Shown piece after piece: positions 47,321-57,240 of a DNA stretch of 64,000 nucleotides. The position numbers were made by a program, and so were the translations under genes. The notes under the pieces are model-generated. The model was not told the DNA's origin. It did not search any database and worked only from the letters and a program-made list of their open reading frames with translations. The stretch lies in contig MVBO01000001.1 of the NCBI GenBank assembly GCA_002261195.1, positions 322,051 to 386,050 on the forward strand, in the 5' to 3' direction. Origin of the DNA: Bifiguratus adelaidae (Eukaryota > Mucoromycota > Endogonomycetes > Endogonales). Position 1 is the first letter of the stretch. Every line of letters starts with the position of its first letter.

Positions 47321-48154
47321 ATGTCGAAGCGGACACACGCCATGCCGGAGTTACCTGAACCAGGGACTGACGATATCAAAATATTATCCACTATTATCAA
47401 GCGAGTAGTCTATACCAAAAACTCACAAAAGATTGCCAAACTACTTCGCGAAGTCATCAAGGCGACAGACCCGGTGGTAAGTTTCTCCAAAGATATGGAT
47501 GAAAACATCATACGGTTTAAAATCCGGAACGAGGATGATGTGGAAGATGGGTCAGCGCGGACAAGTGCACGTCAGGCAGCTTCAGCGATCGATATGAGCA
47601 TACCTCTCACGCTTCACACCGAGACCAAGGAGGACACGACGGATGATGAGACGAATATCGGTAATTCTTTACGACATTTAGCAGAGTTAGCATGTCGTAT
47701 TGATCCAGTGGGTGACTCTGATATTGATATCGATAAGGAGGATCGCAAGCGAACGCTTGAAAGCATGTCTATATCCACCCAAACCACACCTCAACTCGAC
47801 CCCTACGAATCCATCCTACATTCCGCTCTAGAATCACCCATCATGGCTTTTGCTCCCGTGGATATGTATCAAGAGACGAAGCGACGTTATGTGTGCGATT
47901 ATGTCGCGCCTGGAACAACGACAGCGTGTGGAGCCAGTTTTTCTCGAAATTCTGATTTGGCTAGACACCGGCGGGGGCATGCGGACATGCGACACGTGAT
48001 GCGGTGTGAAGCCTGTGGGACGAGTTTCACGCGCAAGGATGCTCTGAAGAGGCATCAAGACAAGTTTAACCACCATGAGTTGAGTCTGGAGGATCAATTG
48101 AGGGCGATTCCCGACCTTGGAAGAGATAGACTACGGCGTCAGGTTAATGTATGA
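47321..48154 (+). CDS. C2H2 zinc-finger protein
   Basis: A single exon encodes 277 residues from an ATG in CACCATG context; earlier in-frame codons would run into the divergent BAP31 start. The N-terminal part contains a helical segment (DDIKILSTIIKRVVYTKNS, then AKLLREVIKATDP) and an acidic region. Two C2H2-like fingers are at the C-terminus: CDYV, then ACGASFSRNSDLARHRRGH (an atypical, longer Cys spacing), and CEACGTSFTRKDALKRHQDK. The layout of one degenerate and one regular terminal finger is common in fungal transcription factors. Target genes are unknown. Confidence 0.75.
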   Translation: MSKRTHAMPELPEPGTDDIKILSTIIKRVVYTKNSQKIAKLLREVIKATDPVVSFSKDMDENIIRFKIRNEDDVEDGSARTSARQAASAIDMSIPLTLHTETKEDTTDDETNIGNSLRHLAELACRIDPVGDSDIDIDKEDRKRTLESMSISTQTTPQLDPYESILHSALESPIMAFAPVDMYQETKRRYVCDYVAPGTTTACGASFSRNSDLARHRRGHADMRHVMRCEACGTSFTRKDALKRHQDKFNHHELSLEDQLRAIPDLGRDRLRRQVNV

Positions 48155-48294
48155 GTTAGAACGATATCATTTGGAAATGCTTGTACTTGTACAATCACGT
48201 CTATGGGGCATGTAAATCACCTGTACACATGACGATAAGAATGCAAAAAGCATGCTCAGGTATCACTATAATACAACAGTCTGGCGACTGTACG

Positions 48295-49757
48295 TTAATG
48301 GCCAGAAAACCCATCTAGTTCTTCATCACCAAATGCAAACTTGCTACGGGCCCGGATCCTGTCACCGTAACGATAAAAAAGGAAGGGAAATGGAGCCATG
48401 GCAAGGGCGACGAAACCGAGAAGGGAAGCACCCCATTGGTTACCCATGCCTTCAAACATTTGGATGGCGAAGAGTGGGAAAGCAGCACCAAAGAGAGATC
48501 GGAGGAGGGCGTTAGCAGCGAGAGCTGAAGCAGCGTGCATAAGGTATGCATCGACGAGATAATTCAAGATAGAAAGGAAAATGAGCACCATACCAGCGCC
48601 GAAAGGCACGCCAGCCAAAATGGGAACAATCCAATGAACACTCGCGAAACTTGTCCAAGCAAACCAAAAGAGACCGATAGGCAAAAGAATAGCACCGACT
48701 TGAGAAAGAGGTAGACGCGCCTCTGGGGGAGCACAACCGCCATTAGCCTTGATCGTTCGTTCATACAACATGTCGGAGATAGGAGTAGCAGCAACGGCTG
48801 CAAACATGCCGACACCAACGCCGATGAAGGCAAGACCGGTAATGCCGACGGAGAAGCCATGCACTCCGGTGAAGACGAGAGGGAAGGCTTCAAACAACAA
48901 ATAAAGGATACCGTAAACAAATGCCATGTAGACGGAGAGGGTGAGGACGATCGGTTCGGTAAACAAAAGACGGAAGGGGCGGAGGAGCGATCGCTTAAGT
49001 GTGACACCGAAGGACCGCTGATCAATTTCGCGCTCCATGCGAGTTTCGTAGCTCTTGTTGCCAGTTTCCTTTCGCAGTTTGCGAGCCTTCTTGGCAAGAA
49101 TAGCTGGAGCGTAAGTTTCCGGGAGTGTGAAAATCATGAAAGCAAGAACGACGGCTGCAAAGATGAACATGACCCAGAATGCCCATCTCCACGAGGTGTA
49201 TTGACCAATGAAACCACCAACAATGGGTCCAAGGACAGGACCGGCGAAGGGGGCGAGAGCAAAGAGAGACATGGCTCTACCACGCTCAAGAGGTGTCCAG
49301 ATGTCAGCGAGCGTACCACCAGCGTTCGTTAAAGGAGAGCTACCAAAGACACCGCCAATGAAACGAGACACCAAGATGGTCTCGATATTCTGCGCAAGCG
49401 CGCAAGGAATGTGAAAGACTGTAAAGACTGTAAACGTCACCCAGTAGACGGGGTTACGGCCGAAGAGTTCAGACATGGGAGCAAATATCAGCGGACCAAG
49501 CGCGAAACCGAGAACAAAAAGTGTCACTCCCAATAGACCGACAGTGGATGATATCTCGAATTGCGCCTCAATGCCAAAAATCGCACCGGTATATGCACTT
49601 GAGGCAAAGGAAATGTTCAACGTCACAAGCGATACAAGGATGGTGATGTACCATTTTCGAGCCTTAGACCAGTTATAAGGGTTGGCTGGATCGTCGGGAC
49701 CATCCCAGTCAACCAGGAAAGGGTCCGATGTCTTTTCCTTGAGTCCTTGTTCTATAT
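48295..49757 (-). CDS. MFS multidrug/polyamine antiporter (DHA1, TPO/FLR-like), 5' end in gap
   Basis: An intronless frame of 487 codons runs from the assembly gap to the stop at 48295. After a hydrophilic start (DPFLVDWDGPDDPANPYNW, a motif typical of fungal DHA1 carriers) come 12 membrane segments. Motifs include GPLIFAPMSELFGRNPVY, SRFIGGVFGSSPLTNAGG, LAPFAGPVLGPIVGGFIGQ and SWRWAFWVMFI. Expected role: proton-coupled export of drugs or polyamines at the plasma membrane. The true start lies in or beyond the N run. The Met-initiated frame continuing across the Ns belongs to different sequence (see the gap and GST entries). Lack of introns contrasts with most neighbours. Confidence 0.88.
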
Positions 49758-49767
49758 NNNNNNNNNN
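49758..49767. other. Assembly gap (10 Ns)
   Basis: Ten Ns separate a 5' piece of a GST gene from a 5'-less MFS gene, both on the minus strand. The missing parts are at least a GST C-terminal domain and an MFS start with promoter. The real gap is therefore probably hundreds of bases or more. Confidence 0.9.
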
Positions 49768-49804
49768 GCGCGTGTTGGACAAAACGTCTTTGATCAACAC
49801 TCAC

Positions 49805-50052
49805 TTGGCATGGTATAGCTCATTCACAAGGTCGATCAGCACCAATGACTCGGCAATATTGATTTTTTTACCATCCTCTTCAATCGTGAGCGCGGGAACT
49901 TTGGTTTCCGGGTTGATGTCCTTGTACCAAGTCGGTTTGTTGAGCAAGTCGATTTCTACGTGCTCGTAGGTGGCGTTGACTTCCTTGAGAGCAATCACGG
50001 CCCGTTGAGCGTAAGGGCAGACTTTAGAGCTGTAGAGAGTCAGCTTGGCCAT
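49805..50052 (-). CDS. Glutathione S-transferase, N-terminal exon only (3' part lost in gap)
   Basis: Exon 50052-49805 encodes a GST N-terminal thioredoxin fold of about 82 residues: LTLYSSKVCPYAQRAVIALK, with the CPYAQR active-site motif of omega-like or bacterial-type GSTs, then the cis-Pro VPALT and ESLVLIDLVNE. At 49804 a good donor (GTGAGT) starts an intron that runs into the gap, and the expected C-terminal helical domain is absent. Reading on instead gives a stop two codons later, leaving half a GST. The donor plus domain loss favours a gene truncated by the assembly rather than a mini-protein. Role: glutathione conjugation or thiol transfer in the cytosol. Confidence 0.8.
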
Positions 50053-50304
50053 GATGGAAAAAAAGGGATCCGTGGTGAAGGAATGGGATCGTCCCTCGAA
50101 TTTATGGGAAATTTTGGTGGCCAAGTGGCCAAATGGTGTCATTGGCTCGAAAATGGTGCATTTGGCAGCCTGGCGCAATGGATTATGCGAGTCAGAGAGG
50201 TCAAATCAGCCTCATTCACGGCCTTTACAAAGTAAGGTATTTGAGACTCTTTGCACGATGGTATATTTTTCCATCATTGACAAGTAAAGTACATTGATTC
50301 CCTA

Positions 50305-52123
50305 TTATACTGTTTCAGTCTTATCTTGTTGAACATCGTTAGCCGTAGACTTCTCCTCCAAGGGTGCAGCGTTTCCTGAGGCAGCCATGTCAGCCCGGGC
50401 GATCGCCTCGGCACCATCACCGCCAAACAGGATCTCCATTTCTTCCAGCGAACGTCCCTTGGTTTCTACAGTCGGAGTTAGCCATCGCCTTGTGGGATCC
50501 TTGTCATGCATAACTTACCAGGATAAAAGAAGTAACACAAGGCGGCGCAGACGGCGTTGGTGGCGAAAAACAAGAGATAAGTACCGTAGGTGACGTTTTT
50601 GAGCATGACGGGTGTAATTTCGCCAATCACGAAGTTCATGAGATAGTTGGCAGACGTAGAAAGACCAGTACCCTTGGCACGAAGACGGAGAGGGAAGATC
50701 TCGGCAGGGTAGATCCAGCCACATGGCCCCCACGAGATGGAGAAGCAAATGGTGAATAGATACATCATAATAATCGCCACATATTGAGCGGCAAGGTTGT
50801 TGCCTCCATTAGGCATGTATGGATACTTGCCCAGTAGGGCACCAGCCAGCAACATGGTCACAGACATGCCAATGGCACCAAAAATGAGCGTCTTCACACG
50901 ACCCCATCGATCGATGTAGAGGACAGCAGGAATTGTAGAGAGGACGGAAATGACACCGTTGAGGCCGGTCGCCAGAAGCGAGGATGAGGTGCTGGAAAGA
51001 CCGGCACCTTGGAAAATCAATGGAGCGTAGTAGAGGACTGCATTAATACCAGTCCATTGCTGCATGACTTGGATACCAATGGCAAGGATAGCACGACGAC
51101 GATTTGCACCTTTCTTGAATAGTTCGCCGTATGTACGCACACAGTGTTCGCGCTCATAGGCCGCTTGCTCGGTAATTTCCCTGTATTCGATTTGAACAAA
51201 CTCGTCATTGGCATCGCCCTTGGCGTGAAGGCGCGCGAGCACTTGGAGAGCTGCAAAGCGCAATAAGTCAAGCGAATTCGACGAAGATTGAACTGCAACT
51301 TGCCTTCGGCGTCTCTGCCCTTATCAACCAGCCAGCGAGGAGAGTAAGGCAAGATAAAGCCGCCAAAGAAGAGAATGATAGCGGGGACAATCTGAAGACC
51401 GAGAGGTACACGCCAAGAAGCGTCCGAGTCAATGCTGCGGAATATTAGTACTCAAGGGAAAAAAAGTCGGAAGCGTTCACTTACAAGCTGCAGCCGTAAC
51501 CGATCCAGAAAGCACACATTATACTAACGACGAGTTTTAGTGAGCCGTTTAACAATCGCGCAAGATTACGAACCCCGCTACGATGCTTAATTGTTGGAGA
51601 GCTACGATGCGACCACGCCAGAGAGGAGGCGCCAGCTCCGATTGATAGACGGGGACGTTCATGGAGAAGGTACCAATGCCCATGCCTTGAAACCAACGAC
51701 CGGCCAAGAGAAGATTCAGGTTGGTGGCACCGCACTGCAGTGCACTACCGAAACTAAAGCTCACCCCAGTCAGCCCTACGCCCTCTCATGCTCATCATTT
51801 ACCCACGTAAAGACAACACAGCCAAGCATGATGGACCGTTTTCGACCAATGCGTTCGGAAAGTGGGCCAGCGATCAACGCACCAACCATGGCACCCAAAA
51901 GGTAAAGCGAGACAATCAATCCCGTGAGAGCTGGGTCGGGATTGTTGAAGTAAGAGACCCAGTGAGGCATGACGATGATACCAGACATCACACCTTGATC
52001 GTAGCCAAACAGAAAGCCACCAATAGAGGCATAGACGACCGAGAGCCATACTAATCCACTTGTAGGGCGATTAGCATTGATGGCAGCCGCATTGGACTGC
52101 GGAACAGCGACAGCGACAACCAT
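50305..52123 (-). CDS. Hexose/sugar transporter (MFS sugar porter family)
   Basis: Six exons (52123-51807, 51753-51574, 51523-51485, 51434-51304, 51250-50519, 50465-50305) give 519 residues. Sugar porter motifs are all present: GGFLFGYDQGVMSGI in helix 1, GPLSERIGRKRSI, GRWFQGMGIGTFSMNVPVY, PYSPRWLVDKGR, QQWTGINAVLYYAP, DRWGRVKTL, GPCGWIYPAEIFPLRLRAKG and ETKGRSLEEME. It should import hexoses at the plasma membrane. The fourth intron (51303-51251) must start with GCAAGT, because only that junction restores the ALQVLARLHAKG helix. The second intron uses a weak GTTCGT donor. The ATG before VVAVAVPQSN is chosen; earlier in-frame codons lack ATG. Confidence 0.92.
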
Positions 52124-53823
52124 ATCTTCGTGCTCAGAACTTGCCCGTCCAGCTCGCTTTATACTCCTAGCCTGGGAAACGGCCAGAACGGAGTCGATTG
52201 TCTTTAACCGCACATGTGGAACATAAATCCCGAGCTTTTACTATACGGGGTAATTGAAGCCAAGAAATTCCCGCTCTCTCCCGTGACCCCGCACAAAGTT
52301 GGCACGGAAGTGTGGAGAAGGGACCACATCGCGACGGCAATGATGAATCTTCACGGGCGAAAGATTTAGCAAGATCGTGACACTGCACTTGACGTGAATG
52401 AAGATGGCATATGAAGAATGCGGAGAATAAATTTGTGCTAGGAACTTGTGCTTTGCACTCTGCAGGGATAATCTGACTATGCTTCACACATCTCGTAGGT
52501 GAAGCAGCCGTGTTGCAAGCCAAAGGAGGAAGAAGGGGCGTGGACGTTCCCATCTGCTACGCCATACGGCCGTCGATCCTCTGAGGTGTGAATTCAAGCT
52601 GCCTGTATAGTACAAACTCGACCTGCGTGACGTCATCATAATAGCATCCCTTAGAAGCGCCCGTCTCGGCTTTCGCTGACGTCGAGAGGAAAGTCCAAAT
52701 TCCGCATTGACATCTGCGCACAAAAATGAGCAGTTTCTCGTTGAGTTGGCCACTGAAGTTGAGGGGCACGTGCGCGCGTGACTCTCCTTCTCGATGCCTC
52801 ATTGAACAAGATACGGCATTTCAATCGCCGCACTTACTTGGTGCTATGAGATCATCCGGATCCTTCCTACCCCACCCGCGGCCGGGAAGGTCGCCATAAT
52901 AATATATACAGAAAATATCTAACCCATCGTACTTACTCCTTCATTGACCGAGCCTCATCATGGGCGAATTTATAGTTTGAGATAATTCGAGATCGAAACC
53001 TGGTGGAATTAGTGGACCCTGCTTTTCTCGGAAAGAACCTCATTTGTTCAGTGTTACCTCATTTATATCATCATCGCACAAAGAGATATTGGGTCATTCC
53101 CCATGATTTGATTGGAAGAAAAAGCAGTTCCTTGCTGTGTGCTGCCGTGGCGCTTTTTTCAGTATTTGCTGAAAGACACCTGCATGATTGGCCGAGGTCC
53201 TGTGTCAAGTTCTTAGAACCGTAACTGGTGTTAACCCCGCGTTCCTCGCTGGGCGGGAGCTATAAATAGTACGCAGATGGTATGTGCGTATCGATCAAAA
53301 GATTGCACTTGGCTATGGCTCGCCAAGACCTTGTCTTGTTCTCATAGCACTATGCCACTCGAAACTTAGGGGTATTGGCAAAATGAGCCATCTAATGTAC
53401 CCGAAAATTAGCAGTTCCAAATTATCGTCTCTATGTGTGTCTGATTTATTTCCATGTTTCAGTTTCACACGCGTGCGCGTCTTTAAGCGTGTCGCTCGCG
53501 GAATACAATCGCCTCACTCGACCGCTTCATCTCCATGTTCCGAGCCATCTTTATCGCCCCACGAGCGACCCGGCATCGGCCGGTAGTACGCTTGGACGTT
53601 CTTCTTTTGCCGATCCCAATTTAGTATCGAAGGGGCGGAGTGTAACCTAATAGCCATAGATGGAGATGGTGGACTGATTTGTGCCTAAAATAAGTGCTAC
53701 AGATGCAGTCGACGCTTCATTCTCGCGAAAACGAGGAAAAAACTGAATCGCCCCAATATAAAGAACGTGCCCCCGTCGTGTTCCCTTATCGTTTTCTGTC
53801 TCTCTCTCTTACACTTACTTACT
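52124..53823. other. Long divergent intergenic region, no gene seen
   Basis: This is 1.7 kb between a sugar transporter (minus) and a wall protein (plus). Only short open frames without motifs were found. A TATAAATA box lies at 53261-53268, about 555 nt before the wall-protein ATG, so the leader may be long or contain an intron. A pyrimidine-rich stretch sits right before that ATG. The length suggests complex regulation, as expected for nutrient-controlled genes. Confidence 0.5.
53261..53268 (+). promoter_or_regulatory. TATA box
   Basis: TATAAATA sits in a GC-rich surround. It is the best TATA element between the two divergent genes, pointing to transcription of the GPI-anchored protein gene with a leader of about 0.5 kb. 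Confidence 0.4.
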
Positions 53824-54577
53824 ATGAAGATTATTGCCACTCTTTCCGCTCTTCTCGCCGCTGTTGCCGTTGTTTCGGCCCAGACCCCTGCTTGCGTCTT
53901 CACGCAACCCGTACCGTCTGAATCGGTTGCCGCTGGCAGCTCCCTCACTGTTGCCTGGACTAGCCCCACCGTACCCACCTTCGTCCTGACTCTTATGCAA
54001 GGACCTCCCACTCTGCTCCAAATTGTGACGACGCTCTCCAACAGCGTTGCTACTTCCCAAGGTGTAAGTGTAGTCACTTTTGCTTGAGCTTTTCTTGTGT
54101 CATTTCTGATGTAAACAAATTTCCCAGGGTGGTCAAGATCTTACCACCGTAACGATCCCTGCCAACATTCCTGCTGGCACTGACTGTAAGTAGATGAATT
54201 TGCTTACATCTTCCGAGAAAATCGCTTACATTGCATCAGACTCTCTTCGCGCTGGTACCCTCCCCAATGTTGCCTACTCTGACGTTTTCATCATCACCGC
54301 TGGATCCGGAACTGCCTCTGGCAACACTACTGCCCCTGCCAGCTCCGTCGCTGCTTCCACCTCCATTCCTGCCGCTGGATCAGCCACCTCCGCTGCTTCC
54401 ACCTCTGCTCCCGTTACCTCCATGGCTGCTACTAGCGCTGCTGCCTCTTCTGCTAAGGCCTCTAGCTCTGCCTCTGCCTCTACTACTGCTGTTGTTTCCG
54501 GTGCTGCCGCTGTCAACGTTCCCATGTACGCCGTTGCTGCTGCTGCTGTTGTCCTTGGCGTTGCTGCCTTGTTCTAA
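53824..54577 (+). CDS. GPI-anchored Ser/Ala-rich cell-surface protein (Kre9/Knh1-like domain)
   Basis: Three exons (53824-54063, 54128-54185, 54240-54577) give 211 residues. A signal peptide ends near SAQTP (about residue 19). An extracellular beta domain of about 100 residues follows (QPVPSESVAAGSSLTVAWTS, then TTVTIPANIPAGTDY, then VFIITAGSG), as in the Ser-Thr-rich Kre9/KNH family. The remainder is an Ala/Ser/Thr stretch for O-glycosylation and a hydrophobic end (VPMYAVAAAAVVLGVAALF) that fits a GPI-anchor signal. It is probably a plasma-membrane or wall protein. The ATG is preceded by a C/T-rich leader, suggesting strong expression. Confidence 0.86.
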
Positions 54578-54740
54578 GGTGCTTAATCTGTGAAACGTGG
54601 TGTAAGAGTTATCATTGGAACAATGATGATCTGAAAATTGGCTTTCATGGACCCTGTAATTTCATTTCCATTTGCATGAGGAGAATATAATACCTTCGAT
54701 CATATGACCAACATTCTGACTTTCACAATGTTCTTTTTAT

Positions 54741-55522
54741 TTACGCTTTTGTGAATCGAGATTCGATTTCGGTGATCCCCACGGGTAATTCGGCCTAATG
54801 AGGGAGATACGAGTGAGCCGTCTGAATCAGACCTGATGCATGCTCGGTACCTTTTCATCATAATCAGCCCAATCATCTTCTGTAAGATCAATGTCTTGGA
54901 ATTGAGTATTCGTCTCGGCTCCACGAGCTGCCCATGCGCCCTAATCATGCGTACGTCAATACCATAGTCAAGATCTGACTGCAACCGGTTACCTCTGGTT
55001 TAAAGTCCACCGGCTCCAAGCCACGACATTCGATTACAATCATTTTGGCGAATTGTCCACTGTCTTCCGCGGTATAAGGTTTCGTTGGAGTTACTTCGAA
55101 TTCTAAGGAGCTGAGCAGGAGTTCCTGCTATGCCGTGGGCAACAACTTACGCGCTGAGCTTTCTCGCTTACAAAACTTGCATCGCATCACCAAGTTCGCT
55201 GATCCGCGCGAACCCGAAATATCTGAGGTATCCTGTTCGCTTGATGAGCCACAGTTAGCATATTTTAATGACCTGCCTGTCTGTTCATTGTGATCCAGTT
55301 ATCGTCGACTTCGTTGCAAGAGTTGCACTTGATCTGGACGAGGGTCAGTCTCAACCTGCCGGATAGGGTGAAACTTTACCTTAAAGTACCAGTCCGCATT
55401 GTCGTCAGCCGGTCGCAGGTCAGTGACGTTCTCCAAGTCTGCCTTGAATTCTAGGGCAAGTTTCTGTGGAGCCAATCAGTGGAGATGCTTGCGATGCCTA
55501 GCACTATGCAACTTACCACCAT
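54741..55522 (-). CDS. CXXC zinc-binding protein CZIB (UPF0587/C1orf123 family)
   Basis: Several small exons reconstruct the UPF0587 family. The first coding exon is six nt (Met-Val, 55522-55517). The second (55463-55380) gives KLALEFKADLENVTDLRP and ends DWYFK. The next begins IKCNSCNEVDDNWIT with the first CxxC. Then come SRGSANLVMRCKFCKRESSA with the second CxxC, the family signature FAKMIVIECRGLEPVDFKPE, DIDLTEDDWADYDEK, and a final exon (54794-54741) ending in GITEIESRFTKA. The estimated length is about 160 residues. The protein coordinates zinc; its cellular role in fungi is poorly known. Intermediate exon borders are approximate. Confidence 0.85.
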
Positions 55523-55708
55523 GGTGTTTAGCTGGGCCAGTCTCTGGCAATTTCCTTTTGTGGCAGAGTGTCCTGTCCGAGGAGACGCATCGCATTCAAT
55601 ATTCTATGTATCCGAAAGCCTGGGAGTATACGAAGAGAATGCTTACCGAACATTGCGCATCCGTACTCTTACAAGTTTGTTACTGACATTTGCAAAATAT
55701 TTGCCAAT

Positions 55709-56427
55709 CTACACAGCCATGCTCATCTGCAACTGGGCTAGTTCCTGATGATAAGTCTCGTCCTCTACGGGAGGATCAGCCTGAGGCACCGTTGGCATTC
55801 TCAAGCTTGAAGGTTCTCCCAGGATTTTTGCATTCAGTTCAAGCTGCTCGAGCTCTTCCAATTCGGTCAAGAGTTCGTCTTCGTCATATTGATCCCCTAT
55901 GCCGATAGGTTGGGCAATGCTATGAGATATTTCATTCGCAATGTCCATTTGGTCTTGTATATCATCCATGGTCTGATCCACCTTGTCAATACTCCTATTG
56001 AAACGTTAGGGCACACAATGCTTAAGCTCGACCTCACATAGAACTATGAATGCTTTTCATAGCGTCATTACCCATTTTCATGGTCTCCAAGGTCCGCAAA
56101 TCGACCTGGGTATTGTCGAGTGTAATGAGCTGCGATTCCAGCGTCAACCGCGCTCCCGAGAGCTTTTCGATTTGTCTCTCAAACAATCGCTTCTTTTTGA
56201 GCGCCAGTAAGGCCACTATAAAGCATCGTCACAACCAAACCACAGCAAAACCCGCACTCACCTCGCTTATTCCTGGATGCATTGACTTTGGCAATATGGA
56301 GTTCCTGCTGTATCCTGCTTTCAATGTACGTTTGTCGCTTCTCGAGTTGTGTGAGCATTTCCCTCATACTCGAAATGGTCGCCTTGGCATCCACTTTCTT
56401 GGCAAAGGCCCATTTGAACAATTCCAT
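55709..56427 (-). CDS. SNF7: ESCRT-III subunit Snf7/CHMP4 (Vps32)
   Basis: Three exons (56427-56262, 56215-56038, 55994-55709) give 209 residues. The helical core is clear: ISSMREMLTQLEKRQTYIES, NASRNKRVALLALKKKRLFE, GARLTLESQLITLDNTQ, then SIDKVDQTMDDIQDQMD and NEISHSIAQPIG. An acidic C-terminal region (DEDELLTELEELEQLE) is typical of Snf7. It polymerises on endosomes to drive vesicle budding. An ATG further upstream (56566) opens MAEKSTLIELFIV but does not join in frame by a plausible splice, so ATG 56427 is used. The CZIB gene follows 186 nt downstream on the same strand. Confidence 0.88.
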
Positions 56428-57240
56428 GTTGAAACGTGCGCAGACTTGAATATGGCGAATTCTGAATAGATATAGCAATAAACAAAGTGGTAAGTGGGTG
56501 AGAACTGACCTCTGCAAGAGGACCTCGGACGATGAATAGTTCAATCAAGGTTGATTTTTCTGCCATGCTTATTCACTTGCCATATCCCGTGACACGTGGT
56601 GACTCTGGGATGGCCGCAATACATATATGCTTGCGATTTGAATTTGATCGACATATTGCCGCTGTAGCCGGCTTGATAGGCACCATTATGATGATTGAGA
56701 GCGTTGAATGATTGAGGACGTTATAATACGGGAAAGCCTCCAAGGCAGAAACCCAACGTTCGGCAGTACGGCTCTCCAACACTGACAAAGCTTCATATTT
56801 CCTTTACGCGCCGATTATCCGGCTTATATCCACCCACTTGTCCAGCAGCCTACATAATCAACTTGGTTTAGACGACCTGCCTCGCAATTACAAACGAGCG
56901 AGGAAGTGGCGCGTCCAGCCCAAATTGGTATGTCCCTGCGGCCCATTGTTCTATTTTGCCGTAACATGAAATTCTCCGTTACCACGCTCATCCCATACAT
57001 GGGAAATAGATCGAAATGGGCTGAACTTCAGTCGGAAACACGATGCGTCGTATCTCTCTTACTGACCAAAAATCGCTTTGGGTAGAAAAACTATATGAGG
57101 ATGTGTATTTATTCCCACTTTTGCGTTCTTTTGTGTTATCGTACCTTCACTCATTGATTACCTTCTATACCGCGATTGCCACTGATACCCAGACATTATT
57201 TAGTTGCTTCTCAAGCTATCCGATATCCAATTCACAATCA
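56428..57240. other. Divergent promoter region (SNF7 / Bud4-like), no gene seen
   Basis: About 0.8 kb separates the divergent starts. Short minus-strand frames near 56573-56788 have no motif. An in-frame upstream ATG for the Bud4-like gene exists at 57043, but the residues it would add have no low-complexity or conserved character matching the rest. Confidence 0.4.

Noticed and set aside
48295-49800. A complete Met-initiated MFS frame reading through the N run
   Set aside because: The first residues come from the putative GST intron on the other side of the gap; the continuity depends on exactly ten unknown bases, and the GST is left without its C-domain.
56321-56566. Upstream first exon for SNF7 starting MAEKSTLIELFIV
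   Set aside because: The donor after GPLAE and the available acceptor give the wrong phase for the Snf7 frame; ATG 56427 already gives a full family N-terminus.
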